NCBI GenBank assembly: GCA_031406155.1
Contig: JANOGW010000017.1
Span: 1 to 64,000, forward strand
Direction: 5' to 3'
Length of the DNA: 64,000 nt
Origin: JACMNW01 sp031406155
GTDB taxonomy: Bacteria; Pseudomonadota; Alphaproteobacteria; Rhodobacterales; Rhodobacteraceae
In this document: in pieces, positions 34,582 through 44,127 of the stretch
Layout of the letters: each line of letters opens with the position of its first letter
Position numbering within the stretch: position 1 is the first letter of the stretch
Translations under genes and position numbers: made by a program
Notes under the pieces: generated by a model
Told to the model about the DNA's origin: nothing
Databases searched by the model: none
Seen by the model: only the letters and a program-made list of their open reading frames with translations

Positions 34582-35445
34582 CTACACCACCGCGCGGCGG
34601 TACAAATGCCACGTCGAATGGCCCAGAACCGGCAGAACAAGCACCAGCCCCAACAGCACGGGTAGTGACCCGATTGCAAGTGACCCCGCCACGATCAACC
34701 CCCAAGCGCCAATCGGCACAGGGTTTTTCATCGCCACTTTGACCGATGTCGCCACCGCCATCGGCAGGCTGACATGCCGGTCAAGCAGCATCGGAAACGA
34801 CACCACCGAGATTGCCAGCACCGCCGCCGCAAAGGCAAAACCGACGGCAACGCCAATCACGATCATCGCCCAGCCGGCACCCGTGGTGAACACATCGCGC
34901 AGGAAAGCGCTGATAGACACCGGCGTTTCCGGCCCCAAAGTGGCATCGAAGATCACGTTGGCCGACATGATCCAGGCCAGAAACACCACCACATGGAACA
35001 GGCTCAGGATCAGGATGCCACCGAATTTCGGTGACTTGATGACGTCAAGATAGGCAAGCCAATTCGTCGGCTGGCCCTGCTCACGCCGCCTGCTCATCTC
35101 ATATAACCCCACCGCCGCAACCGGCCCCGCCAGGGCAAAGCCCGACAACGCCGGAAACACCAGATGCAGCGAACTCCCCTGTACCGCCAGTGCGGCCAGT
35201 ACCCCGCCAATCACCGGATACAGCAGGCAAACGAACACCACGTCCGATCTAAACGCCATGACGTCATCCCAGCCTTTACGCAGGGCGGCGCGCAAATCGT
35301 CAAAGGTCAGCGTTCTGATCTCCGGCATTTCGGTATCGGCAGCACCTGACGACGTGACGGATTCAGCGACATCCGACGCATAGCCGAAACTGGACCTTAT
35401 GGCACCAAAGGCCCATGACAGCGGATTTCCTATGGTCTGCGGCAT
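34582..35445 (-). CDS. DUF2189 domain membrane protein
   Basis: A 287-residue protein with a soluble N-terminus (MPEIRTLTFDDLRAALRKGW) and about six membrane helices. The pieces KGWDDVMAFRSDVVFVCLLY, FALAGPVAAVGLYEMSRRRE and LLDRHVSLPMAVATSVK are DUF2189 signatures. Function is unknown; the family is common in alphaproteobacteria. Confidence 0.85.
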   Translation of the reverse strand: MPQTIGNPLSWAFGAIRSSFGYASDVAESVTSSGAADTEMPEIRTLTFDDLRAALRKGWDDVMAFRSDVVFVCLLYPVIGGVLAALAVQGSSLHLVFPALSGFALAGPVAAVGLYEMSRRREQGQPTNWLAYLDVIKSPKFGGILILSLFHVVVFLAWIMSANVIFDATLGPETPVSISAFLRDVFTTGAGWAMIVIGVAVGFAFAAAVLAISVVSFPMLLDRHVSLPMAVATSVKVAMKNPVPIGAWGLIVAGSLAIGSLPVLLGLVLVLPVLGHSTWHLYRRAVV

Positions 35446-35700
35446 TCATGATCCTCCTGTTTTCAGGCTCGAACCCGGATGCGTCTCTGCCCCGGGGCAG
35501 GTTTGACGAAAGCATCTTTACGGTACACGGATCTCTTCTGCATCTGAGTGTAACAGCATTTTCAAAAGATGGCCCTCATAATTTTGCGGACCTACTTTGC
35601 GATGGAAAATGCGTTGCCGAAACCCTGATGCGGGACATATCATGACCGACTATCGATCCATTACCTGCCGTAAGGCGTGTTTCCCCAACAAGTCACACAC

Positions 35701-37275
35701 TTATCTCTCGGTCAATTTCAACTCGATCCGCCGATTTTGAGCCAAGGCTTCCGGACCGTCTCCGTTTGCTACCGGCCGATACTCCCCGAAACCTGTCGCC
35801 GCCATCCGATCCGGCGGAAACCCCAATTCATCCTGCATATACCGAACCACCGACAACGCCCGGGCCTGCGAAAGTTCCCAATTGTCCGAAAATTCTCCGA
35901 ACCCGGAAAGTGGTACATTGTCGGTGTGACCATCCACCCTGATGATCCAGTCAATCGTATCGGGTATCTGACCTGCAATTTCGTTCAGCGTGGCCACAAC
36001 CCCGGCAATCTGGGCGCGCCCTTCCGGCGCAAGATTGGCGGCACCGGCCTGAAATAGCACTTCGGATGAAAACACGAAACGATCACCGACCACCCGCACG
36101 CCTTCGCGGCCCGCAAGGACAGCACTTAGCTGGCCAAAGAATTCCGAGCGGAACTTGGCCAAATTTTGCGCCTCTGCGGTCAGCGATTTGGCTTCCTCTT
36201 CCAGCCGCTTTCGTTCGGCTTCCTCCAGATCGGCGCGCCGGCTTTGTTCAGACGCAACTTGCGCCAATGCCGCATTCAACTGACTTCCCAACGTATCCAG
36301 TTGCACCTTCGCCGCCGCATCCTTTGCCGCCGCCGCATCGAGGATCGATTGTAGACCGCCAAGCTGGGTGCGCAGGGCCGCAACCTGTTCGTTCAACAAA
36401 GCCACGCTGCGGGCATCTTTCGCCGATTGCTGTTCCTGCGCCGCAAGGGCGGCTTTTGCGGTTTCCAGAACCGCGTCCTTTCCCACGACTGCGGCTGCCG
36501 CTTTCGCCGCATCGGTCTGGGCGGCGGCCAGAAGGGTCAAGGTGTCTTCGGCCCGCTTGCGTTGTTCCTCCAACGCCAGCGTCATTGCGGTCAGTTCGGT
36601 ATCGGCCCCCGCCAGCTTGGCCCGCAATGCCTCGGCGGCGGCCTGATCAACGGCGCGTGCATCTTCTTCTTCGGTCAGCAGGACCGTCTTCGCCAGAAGG
36701 TCAGCCTCCGTCTTGGCGGACTTTGTCCGCAGATCCGCAACCAGCACCTCCAGTGCCTCGCGCCGAGCGGCAGCCAGTCGAGCGGCCTCGGCGCCGGCAT
36801 CAATTTCGTCGCGCGCGGTGGCCAACGCCAGATCAAGCGCCTCTTTCTCGGTCAGCAACCTCGCTTCGGCGGCCAGCAAATCGCTGATCTGGCCGCGTGC
36901 TGCGTCACGATCCGACAACAGCCCGGCAACCTGTGCCTCAAAGCTGGTGATCCTTGCAGTGGCCGCCGCAAGTTCCCCTTCGCGCGCGGCAATCTGGCCG
37001 GTCAGCGTGGCAATCAGGGTGGTTTGTTCACCCACTTCGGCCTGCAATTCGCGGGTGCGTTTCTGTTCCAGACCAAGCGCATCGGCCAGTCCGGTCAACT
37101 GGTCCGTCAGCGCATTCAATTCGGTATCCTGGGTCGAGATGGTATCGCGCAGCACCGATTGCATGACGGTGAAGATCGTCAGCACGAACATCAACACCAT
37201 CAACAACGTCGTCACCGCGTCAACGAACCCCGGCCAGATCATCGAGCTATCGCGGCGTCGCCCCCCGACTGCCAT
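35701..37275 (-). CDS. OmpA/MotB-like peptidoglycan-binding membrane protein
   Basis: A 524-residue envelope protein. One N-terminal membrane helix (WPGFVDAVTTLLMVLMFVLT) precedes a long alanine/glutamate-rich coiled coil (about residues 45-370), then an OmpA-like domain with RVDGHTDNVPLSG, NWELSQARALSVVRYMQ and QNRRIELKLTER, which binds peptidoglycan. The layout equals MotB/TolR-like stators with an extra-long stalk. It follows the TolQ/MotA-like gene by 3 bases, so the two are likely one proton-driven complex. Confidence 0.86.
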   Translation of the reverse strand: MAVGGRRRDSSMIWPGFVDAVTTLLMVLMFVLTIFTVMQSVLRDTISTQDTELNALTDQLTGLADALGLEQKRTRELQAEVGEQTTLIATLTGQIAAREGELAAATARITSFEAQVAGLLSDRDAARGQISDLLAAEARLLTEKEALDLALATARDEIDAGAEAARLAAARREALEVLVADLRTKSAKTEADLLAKTVLLTEEEDARAVDQAAAEALRAKLAGADTELTAMTLALEEQRKRAEDTLTLLAAAQTDAAKAAAAVVGKDAVLETAKAALAAQEQQSAKDARSVALLNEQVAALRTQLGGLQSILDAAAAKDAAAKVQLDTLGSQLNAALAQVASEQSRRADLEEAERKRLEEEAKSLTAEAQNLAKFRSEFFGQLSAVLAGREGVRVVGDRFVFSSEVLFQAGAANLAPEGRAQIAGVVATLNEIAGQIPDTIDWIIRVDGHTDNVPLSGFGEFSDNWELSQARALSVVRYMQDELGFPPDRMAATGFGEYRPVANGDGPEALAQNRRIELKLTER

Positions 37276-37278
37276 GAT

Positions 37279-38451
37279 CTAGCCCCGCCCCACTGTGCCG
37301 CGGCCCAGTTGCCGAATGGCTGCCGTCAGGGACATCAGGTCCGACCGCAGGTCTGCGGTGCTTTCCTGCCGCCCCGCAGACAGCTCTTCCAATATGCGCA
37401 ACAACTGCACGTCGATCGATCGCAGCCGCATCCGGCTTTCGGCATCCGAATGGGCGCCGCCTTCCGCAGTTCCCAGTGCCGCGATCAGGCGGTCCTGCCC
37501 TTCGGCAATGCGTGAAAGGGCGGTGGTCTGACCCGCCTCGGCCTGCATGCGCCGGGTCAAAAGACCGATAGCGAGTGCCAGATCACCGATGCGTGCCTCG
37601 ACTTGGTCGCGGTTCGCTTCGGCTTGGGTATAAAAGCCTTGCAGAGTTTCCATCTGCGCGGACATATGGTCCAGAACGCCCGCCATCGCCGCGGTGTCAT
37701 GCCCTTCGCCATCCCCGCTGGAAAGCCCCAGTTTGGTGATCGACGATAGCCATTCTTCCAGTTCGCGGTAAAACCGGTTCTGACCATGGCTTGCGAACAG
37801 TTCCAGAAGCCCCACAACCAAAGACCCCGCCAGACCAAAAAGCGAAGACGAAAAGGCCGTTCCCATGCCGCCAAGCTGCGCCTCCAGCCCGTTCATCAAC
37901 TTGGCGAAGACCTCCAGCCCGGTCTGGCCCTCCTCAGGGGCAAGCGACCGGATGGTGTCCACAATCGCGGGCACCGTGGTTGCAAGGCCGTAAAACGTAC
38001 CCAAAAGCCCCAGAAACACCAACAAGTTGCTCAGATAGCGGGTGATGTCGCGCGCTTCTTCAATCCGGGTGTCGACCGATTCTAGAATGGAACGGGCAGA
38101 TGACGTCGAGATGCTCATTTTTGCCTTGCGCGTGCGCAGCAGGGCAGCAAGTGGTGCCAGCAATTTGGGCGGTATCGTGATCTCGTGCCCCGGGACGTGG
38201 CGGGCAAACCCTTCGATCCAGCTGACCGATTGGATAAGGATGAGAACCTGCCAAAAGCAGGTCAGCACGCCCAGCAGAAAGACCAGGAAGATAAAGCCAT
38301 TCAGCAGCAGATTGGCTTGCACGATTTCATAGATCTGGGCGTGAATGATCCAGCCGCCAAACCCGACCAGACCCGTCACAATCAGCATGGTCACGATCTG
38401 CCGGACCGGTTGGCTGAAGTATAGCGTGCCCTCTGGCTTCAGGTCGTCCAT
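37279..38451 (-). CDS. MotA/TolQ/ExbB-like proton channel family protein
   Basis: A 390-residue inner-membrane protein. Two N-terminal helices (IVTMLIVTGLVGFGGWII and LLLNGFIFLVFLLGVLTCFW) and two later ones (LSNLLVFLGLLGTFYGLATT and MGTAFSSSLFGLAGSLVVGL) surround the family signature GLLGTFYGL...GLEAQLGGMGTAF (two parts). A C-terminal cytoplasmic helical region follows. Such subunits conduct ions to drive a partner; here the partner is the OmpA-like protein encoded next. Confidence 0.85.
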   Translation of the reverse strand: MDDLKPEGTLYFSQPVRQIVTMLIVTGLVGFGGWIIHAQIYEIVQANLLLNGFIFLVFLLGVLTCFWQVLILIQSVSWIEGFARHVPGHEITIPPKLLAPLAALLRTRKAKMSISTSSARSILESVDTRIEEARDITRYLSNLLVFLGLLGTFYGLATTVPAIVDTIRSLAPEEGQTGLEVFAKLMNGLEAQLGGMGTAFSSSLFGLAGSLVVGLLELFASHGQNRFYRELEEWLSSITKLGLSSGDGEGHDTAAMAGVLDHMSAQMETLQGFYTQAEANRDQVEARIGDLALAIGLLTRRMQAEAGQTTALSRIAEGQDRLIAALGTAEGGAHSDAESRMRLRSIDVQLLRILEELSAGRQESTADLRSDLMSLTAAIRQLGRGTVGRG

Positions 38452-38526
38452 CAAGCGGCAGTGCCCCATTGTTTCCGTGCTGCGAACACTATGCACGCGA
38501 CACTGCGACTGCCAAGTGAAAGCAGG

Positions 38527-39168
38527 TCAATTTTCAGACAGATTGTGCAATTCCCTGACACGCGCTGACAGCAATTCCAGATCGGGGTCGGCAAGCTGCA
38601 ATTTGGCCAGATGTTCGGTCGTGGCATAAAGATAGTCACAATTGGGCCCCCGCACACCGTTGGACGCCGCGATGATCCGGGCCTGCGCATCCAGTGCCAG
38701 CCCGCCGCGATATTGGTTGTGTTCGCGGTTGATCACGTAGCAAAGCGCGCGCACGCATTCGCCCGTGGTCAGGTCAACGTCCAGCCACTCTTCCAGATAG
38801 GCATAAGAGATCAATTCGCGTTCGCGAAGATAAGCAAGTGTCGCGTCCCCTGCCGCAGGGTCAACCGCATAGGCCACACCGTCGCAATGGCCGCCTTCTG
38901 CCCGGTCCAGCGCCAGCACGAGCCCGGGGGCGTCCGGGGTTCCCCGGTAGTGCACCGATGCCATGCAAAAGCTGCGATGCCAGCCGGACAACCGCGCGAC
39001 TTCTGCCCGCTGATAGGCAAAGCCGGGATGCCAGATCAGCGATCCGTACCCAAAGATCCACAGCGTGCTGTCCAGCGGCTGGCCCTCCTGTCCGTCTGGC
39101 TGTAAAGGGGGGCGGACCGAATGAAAAGGGCTGGACCATGCGTGCAATGCTGATACTCGTTCTGGCAT
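38527..39168 (-). CDS. Gamma-glutamylcyclotransferase (ChaC-like)
   Basis: The recognisable enzyme starts at LWIFGYGSLIWHPGFAYQRA, the ChaC glycine loop, and contains RGTPDAPGLVLALDRAEGGH, then YLREREL with the catalytic Glu, and a conserved C-terminus. ChaC-type enzymes split glutathione into 5-oxoproline and Cys-Gly. Relatives begin 2-5 residues before WIFGYGSL. Here the only ATG lies 31 codons further up, overlapping the divergent DUF2125 gene; a CTG at 39075 with GGAGGG before it may be the real start. Confidence 0.82.
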   Translation of the reverse strand: MPERVSALHAWSSPFHSVRPPLQPDGQEGQPLDSTLWIFGYGSLIWHPGFAYQRAEVARLSGWHRSFCMASVHYRGTPDAPGLVLALDRAEGGHCDGVAYAVDPAAGDATLAYLRERELISYAYLEEWLDVDLTTGECVRALCYVINREHNQYRGGLALDAQARIIAASNGVRGPNCDYLYATTEHLAKLQLADPDLELLSARVRELHNLSEN

Positions 39169-40145
39169 TGGGCATTATGTGGAGTAGCTATTGGGTTGTA
39201 GGGTCGATAGCTCTGCAAAATGTGGCGGAAAGCTGGTTCGCCCAGCGCAGCGCGGCAGGTGTCATCGCGACCAACAGCGCGCTCAAAGTGCAAGGGTTTC
39301 CGAACCGGTTCGATCTGACTGTGAACGATCTGCATGTTGCCGATCCGGTGTCGGGCATCATCTGGGACGCGCCGTTTGCGCAACTGTTCAGCATGACCTG
39401 GAAGCCATGGCATCTTATCGCGGCACTGCCGAATTCTCAGACGATCACCACGCCCAGAGAGGCAGTGACGGTTGGCTCCACCTCGTTGATGGGCAGTCTG
39501 GTGATGGTTCCGGGCAACGCGTTGGCGCTTGATCGCATTGTCGTGGATGGCGCAGGTCTTACCGCCACGTCATCTTTGGGATGGACGGTCTCGGCAGCGA
39601 AGGCTGCTTTGGCGACGCGGCAGGACACGTCGCTTGCCAACGGGCATCAAATAAACCTGTCGATCACGGGACTGGTGCCCGACCCCGCCCTGATGGCAGC
39701 CATTGCACCAACGTCGGATTTGCCTGCTCTGGTCGAAGCGGCGGTGATTGATGTGGTTGCCGGGTTTTCCGCACCGATTGACCGGTTTGCGGGAGACAGC
39801 AGGCCCATCCTTCAGGCACTGACCCTGAAGGACGCACAGATACGCTGGGGCGACATGGTGCTCAGTGCGACGGGCGCTGTGGTGGCGGATGGCGATGGGT
39901 TTGCGGAGGGGCGCATCGATCTGACCCTGCGGAACTGGCGCAAAGTGCTGCCCCCGGCGATCGCGATGGGCCTGATCAAGCCAGAAGTGGCCCCGACGAT
40001 TGAAAAAATGATGGATGCGATGGCGCAGCAATCGGGCGACATACTGGTGCTGGAACTGCCGCTGGTGATGCAGGGCGGGCGGATGAGTCTCGGGTTCCTG
40101 CCGCTTGGCCCGGCGCCACGCATGATGCAAGGCCCGCTGGGATAG
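39138..40145 (+). CDS. DUF2125 domain secreted or membrane-anchored protein
   Basis: A 335-residue protein with an N-terminal hydrophobic segment (MRAMLILVLALGIMWSSYWV). It continues with the family pattern SALKVQGFPNRFDLTVNDLH and WDAPFAQLFSMTWKPWHLIA, and ends with LVMQGGRMSLGFLPLGPAP. Function is unknown; likely periplasmic. It is divergent from, and slightly overlaps, the long version of the ChaC-like gene. Confidence 0.85.
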   Translation: MRAMLILVLALGIMWSSYWVVGSIALQNVAESWFAQRSAAGVIATNSALKVQGFPNRFDLTVNDLHVADPVSGIIWDAPFAQLFSMTWKPWHLIAALPNSQTITTPREAVTVGSTSLMGSLVMVPGNALALDRIVVDGAGLTATSSLGWTVSAAKAALATRQDTSLANGHQINLSITGLVPDPALMAAIAPTSDLPALVEAAVIDVVAGFSAPIDRFAGDSRPILQALTLKDAQIRWGDMVLSATGAVVADGDGFAEGRIDLTLRNWRKVLPPAIAMGLIKPEVAPTIEKMMDAMAQQSGDILVLELPLVMQGGRMSLGFLPLGPAPRMMQGPLG

Positions 40146-40196
40146 GGTGTAAAGTCTTGCACGCCCGACCGCTGTTCTAATCGGGCACAAACGCCG

Positions 40197-40991
40197 CTAT
40201 CGGCAATACACACCGCTGCGATGCTTGGCGGTATCGAAATGCATGTGATCTTCGTGGTAGCCGTCTGAACCGGGGCCAAGCGTCGTGGAAAAAATGCCGC
40301 AACCGGCCTTGTGGGCCTTGCGCAGCGATCTGTTGAAATCCTGCTCCACAGTCACCTGTTTGCCATTGGCAAAGACGATACCCGAAATATCTATGGCCTT
40401 GCCGCGCCCATGCTCACTGATCTTCGCGCCGCGTACGTTGTTGCGGCTGCGACAATTGTAATGCGCGGCAATCTGCAACTGCACGATGTCGCTGCCGCGA
40501 AAGGCGGGACGCAGGCCCTTTTGTACCCAAGTGTTCAGCGCGCGCGCCGTGGTGCAATCCAGTGTCGCGGCCTGACTAAGCTGCACGCCATCAACCGAGG
40601 TGACGCTGACCGGATCATCTACGCCACAGCCCCTAGTCTTGGAAGTGATGCGCGGCAACTCTTTGCCCTTGATCGACGGATCGCCGCAGACCGAGCCTTT
40701 GCGGCTGACTGCCGCGCGTTTGGCAGGCTTGGCCGGTTTGCCGCGTGGCTTCAGCAACCCCAGCAACCCGGCACGCGGCTTTTCGGGGGCCGCAACAAGA
40801 ACAGCCTCTGGGCGGCGCACCGGGCGCACCATCGGCGGTTGAGGCTGTGCCACCGCCACCAATGGCAGTGCCTCGTCAACCAGTTGCACGGCAATAGGCC
40901 GCGGCATCGGGCGTAGCGAGGTTATCGGCGCTTCGGCCACGCTCGCCCCGCCGGTGCAGATCACAAGAAGAATTGCCAGTAGTGCGCGCAT
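40197..40991 (-). CDS. Extensin-like domain protein
   Basis: A 264-residue exported protein: signal peptide (MRALLAILLVICTGGASVAE), a proline-rich middle, then the bacterial extensin-like C-terminal domain with CGVDDPVSVTSVDGVQLS, LDCTTARALNTWV, HGRGKAIDISG and YHEDHMHFD. The His/Asp residues recall D-Ala-D-Ala carboxypeptidase-type metal sites, suggesting a cell-wall role. It follows tyrA closely on the same strand. Confidence 0.85.
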   Translation of the reverse strand: MRALLAILLVICTGGASVAEAPITSLRPMPRPIAVQLVDEALPLVAVAQPQPPMVRPVRRPEAVLVAAPEKPRAGLLGLLKPRGKPAKPAKRAAVSRKGSVCGDPSIKGKELPRITSKTRGCGVDDPVSVTSVDGVQLSQAATLDCTTARALNTWVQKGLRPAFRGSDIVQLQIAAHYNCRSRNNVRGAKISEHGRGKAIDISGIVFANGKQVTVEQDFNRSLRKAHKAGCGIFSTTLGPGSDGYHEDHMHFDTAKHRSGVYCR

Positions 40992-40994
40992 CGG

Positions 40995-41924
40995 TCAACT
41001 GCCCTTGGTCGGTTGCGCCCCGCGACCAAAATCGGGGGCTGCGGTATCCTGACCTGCTTCGATAATGCCGCGCCGAATGGCCCGCGTCCTAGTGAAATAA
41101 TCATGCAGATGCGCGCCGTCCCCCAACCGGATCGCGCGTTGCAGCGCGAACAGCTCTTCCGTGAAGCGGCCCAGAATATCCAGCGTGGCATCCTTGTTGG
41201 TCAGAAACACATCGCGCCACATGGTCGGATCAGAGGCAGCAATGCGGGTGAAATCGCGAAAGCCGGTGGCGGAGTACTTGATCACCTCGCTGTTGGACAC
41301 ACGGCCCAGATCATCGGCGACACCGACCATGGTATAGGCAATCAGGTGCGGCGTATGGCTGACCACCGCCAGCACCAGATCGTGATGCGGCGCATCCATT
41401 GTATCAACATTCGCGCCCATGCCTTCAAGCAGCGACTGAAGCCGCGCCAGGGCTTGCGCGTCTGTGTCTGGCAGCGGCGTCAGCAGCCACCAGCGGTTCT
41501 GAAACAACGTCCCAAAGCCGGACCGTGGTCCGGAATATTCGGTGCCCGCCATCGGATGGCCGGGGATGAAATGCACGCCCGGGGGTATATGCGGAGCCAC
41601 CGCATCGATCACCGCCTGTTTCACCGACCCCACGTCGGTGACCGTTGCCCCCGGCTTCAGGTGTGGCCCGATGGCCGCCGCCATATCCCCCATCACGCCG
41701 ACCGGCACCGCCAGTACCACCAGATCGGCCCCCAACGCCGCCTCGGCTGGGGTGTCGCAGACGCGGTCGCAGATCCCGATTTCCAGCGCCGTCGCACGAG
41801 TTTGCGCCGATTGCGCGTGGCCCGCAATTTCGCCCACAAGACCCGCCGCTCGCATGGCATGCGCCATCGACGATGCAATGTGGCCAAGCCCGATCAGGGC
41901 GACACGGTCATAGACCTGCGCCAT
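40995..41924 (-). CDS. Prephenate/arogenate dehydrogenase
   Basis: A 309-residue NAD(P)-dependent TyrA-family enzyme of tyrosine synthesis. The Rossmann loop ALIGLGHIASSMAHAM is followed by LVVLAVPVGVMGDM, TDVGSVKQAVIDAV, FIPGHPMAGTEYSG (substrate His) and the helical dimerisation domain with SHTPHLIAYTMVG. ATG overlaps the hisC stop (TGATG), fixing the start and coupling the two genes. Prephenate versus arogenate preference cannot be judged. Confidence 0.92.
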   Translation of the reverse strand: MAQVYDRVALIGLGHIASSMAHAMRAAGLVGEIAGHAQSAQTRATALEIGICDRVCDTPAEAALGADLVVLAVPVGVMGDMAAAIGPHLKPGATVTDVGSVKQAVIDAVAPHIPPGVHFIPGHPMAGTEYSGPRSGFGTLFQNRWWLLTPLPDTDAQALARLQSLLEGMGANVDTMDAPHHDLVLAVVSHTPHLIAYTMVGVADDLGRVSNSEVIKYSATGFRDFTRIAASDPTMWRDVFLTNKDATLDILGRFTEELFALQRAIRLGDGAHLHDYFTRTRAIRRGIIEAGQDTAAPDFGRGAQPTKGS

Positions 41925-43009
41925 CACCTGACCCCTTTGAACTGCGCCATCGCGTGCGCGACCCGGCGGCACGAGGATTCGTCGCCGATCGTGATGCGCA
42001 GACAGTGCGGCAGCTTGTAGCCCGCCACCCGGCGCACAATCAGGCCCTGCTTTTGCAGATAGGCATCGCAGGCCTCGGCTTCGGCGGCATCCGCAAACCG
42101 CGCCAGCACGAAATTGGCAAGCGACGTGTCGGACGGCACCCCCAGCACAGCCAGAGCCTCGGCCAGCCAGTTGCGCAGCCGGGTGTTTTCAGACCGGCAC
42201 CGCGCCACATGGTCCCGGTCGCGGACCGCAGCCTCTGCCGCGTCCAGTTGTGCAGTGGAAAGGTTGAACGGCCCGCGAATGCGGTTCAGCACGCCGATGA
42301 TTTCGGACGGGCCGTAACCCCAGCCGATACGCAGCCCGCCCAGCCCGTAGATTTTAGAGAATGTCCGCGTCATCACCACGTTATTGCGCGTCTCGATCAG
42401 GGCCGCACCGCCATCGTAGCCGTCAACATATTCGGCATAGGCCCCGTCAATCACCAGAATGGCCTGCGGCGGCATTCCGTCCGCCAGTCGCGCCATATCG
42501 GCGGAGGAGATCATTGTGCCGGTCGGGTTGTTCGGATTGGCGATGAACACCAGTTTGGTGCGGCGGTTGCAGGCCGCCAGAATTGCATCGACATCGGCGG
42601 TACGTTCGCGTTCCGGCACCTCGACTGGCGAGGCCCCCACCGCCAGCGAAGAAATGCGGTACATCAGGAAGCCGTGTTCGGTAAACACCACCTCATCCTT
42701 GGGCCCGGCATAGGCCTGGCACAGCAAGGTTATGATCTCATCCGAACCGGCGCCACAGATGATGCGGGCCGGATCAAGATCATGCACTTCGCCGATCGCC
42801 TGGCGTAGATTTGCGTGATCCGTATTGGGATAGCGGTGCAACGAATGGACGGATCGCTGAAATGCCTCTTTCGCCTTGTCCGACGGGCCGAAGGGATTTT
42901 CGTTGGACGACAGCTTGACCGCATTTGCCACGCCTGCCAGATGCGCCTTGCCGCCCTCGTAAAGGGCGATGTCAAGGATACCGGGCTGCGGGCGGATCGC
43001 GTCGTTCAT
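41924..43009 (-). CDS. hisC: Histidinol-phosphate aminotransferase
   Basis: A 361-residue PLP aminotransferase of histidine synthesis that can also serve aromatic amino acids, which fits its coupling to tyrA. KLSSNENPFGPSDKA near the N-terminus, ICGAGSDEII, NPNNPTGTMIS, and TRTFSKIYGLGGLRIGWGYG (PLP Lys around residue 215) are present. Confidence 0.94.
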   Translation of the reverse strand: MNDAIRPQPGILDIALYEGGKAHLAGVANAVKLSSNENPFGPSDKAKEAFQRSVHSLHRYPNTDHANLRQAIGEVHDLDPARIICGAGSDEIITLLCQAYAGPKDEVVFTEHGFLMYRISSLAVGASPVEVPERERTADVDAILAACNRRTKLVFIANPNNPTGTMISSADMARLADGMPPQAILVIDGAYAEYVDGYDGGAALIETRNNVVMTRTFSKIYGLGGLRIGWGYGPSEIIGVLNRIRGPFNLSTAQLDAAEAAVRDRDHVARCRSENTRLRNWLAEALAVLGVPSDTSLANFVLARFADAAEAEACDAYLQKQGLIVRRVAGYKLPHCLRITIGDESSCRRVAHAMAQFKGVR

Positions 43010-43183
43010 TCAGTCCTCCATCTGACTCAGGCGTTCTAACGGGGTGGGCGGATCATTGCCAGTGGCATCTTGTCCCGACGAATGCGGCAACATTGTCCGT
43101 TTCACGCGCATCTTTGGCAGCTTGGCGAAAGCCTGCATGCCTGCCCTAAGCTACGATTTGGCATATCAAGTCAGGGGCATAGC

Positions 43184-43849
43184 ATGTTTCAATCCATCAC
43201 CAGGCCGCACGATCTGCGCGAGATGTACGATGCCGCTGCCGCATCATGGCATGACCGGATCACCGCACTTGGCTATTGCGATGCGTACTGCGCGGCGATC
43301 ACGGCATTCCTTCCGGTCACATCCCGGCCGCAGCGAGTGATGGATGCTGGCTGCGGTGCGGGCAGCTTTGCCCGGGCGTTTGTCCAGCATCGGGGCCGGG
43401 TTGCCGTTCTGACCCTCGCCGACCCGGCACCCCACATGCTGCATGAAGCACAATCCCGTCTTGCTGGAGATGCGGACGAAATCATTTTGCTTGCGCAGGC
43501 GGTTGAGGGCCTGCCGGCATTCCCTTGCCAGGACCTGATCCTGTGCGCCCATGTGCTGGATCATTGTACCGATCCCGTGCGTGCCCTGCGCGCACTTGGA
43601 CTGGCACTTTCGCGCTATGGCAGGCTTATTCTGATCGTGACCAAACCACATTGGTGCAACTGGCTGATGTGGCCGGTCTGGCGTCACAAAAGCTATCGCC
43701 CCGCGCGCATTTACGAAGCGGTGGTCGCTGCCGGGCTGACCTGCACGCGCGACATGGGCTTTGCCAGCGGCCCGCCCCGCCGGACCAGCCACGCCTATCT
43801 TGTCACCCACACCGAATCGGAGATCCTTTATGCTGATTGTCATCGTTGA
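43184..43849 (+). CDS. Class I SAM-dependent methyltransferase
   Basis: A 221-residue methyltransferase. Motif I is VMDAGCGAGSFARAF, followed by LTLADPAPHMLHEAQ, LILCAHVLDHCTDPVRAL and GRLILIVTKPHW. Substrate unknown. ATG at 43184 gives the family start; the 38 upstream codons look non-coding. Its end overlaps the ABM gene by 20 bases, and an AraC regulator follows, so the three form an operon. Confidence 0.85.
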   Translation: MFQSITRPHDLREMYDAAAASWHDRITALGYCDAYCAAITAFLPVTSRPQRVMDAGCGAGSFARAFVQHRGRVAVLTLADPAPHMLHEAQSRLAGDADEIILLAQAVEGLPAFPCQDLILCAHVLDHCTDPVRALRALGLALSRYGRLILIVTKPHWCNWLMWPVWRHKSYRPARIYEAVVAAGLTCTRDMGFASGPPRRTSHAYLVTHTESEILYADCHR

Positions 43850-44123
43850 TTTTGTCGTATTGCCTGAAAATCTGGGGCTCGCGCTGGCGACCCTGAAGGC
43901 CGAGGCACCGATTGCGCGGGCACTGCCGGGCAATCTGGGCTATGCTATCCGGACTGATCCAGATCACGCCGGAGCGGTGCGCCTGATGCATGAATGGTCT
44001 GATGCTGCAAGCTTTGCCGCCAACAAGGCGACGCCCACGTTCAAAACGGCGGGGGCCGTGCTGTTCCCCCTGATTATGGGCAAACCGTCGTCGCGTACCT
44101 TCGAGGCGACCGAGGTGATCTGA
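43830..44123 (+). CDS. Antibiotic biosynthesis monooxygenase (ABM) domain protein
   Basis: A 97-residue single ABM domain: MLIVIVDFVVLPENLGLALA, then EAPIARALPGNLGYAI and VRLMHEWSDAASFAANKATP. These small ferredoxin-fold proteins include quinol/heme-type monooxygenases, but many have no known role. Start ATG lies inside the methyltransferase gene. Confidence 0.78.
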   Translation: MLIVIVDFVVLPENLGLALATLKAEAPIARALPGNLGYAIRTDPDHAGAVRLMHEWSDAASFAANKATPTFKTAGAVLFPLIMGKPSSRTFEATEVI

Positions 44124-44127
44124 CGCA

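Noticed and set aside
35415..35645. Small 76-codon plus-strand frame upstream of the OmpA-like gene's end
   Set aside because: Overlaps the start of DUF2189, no family match; composition not distinctive.
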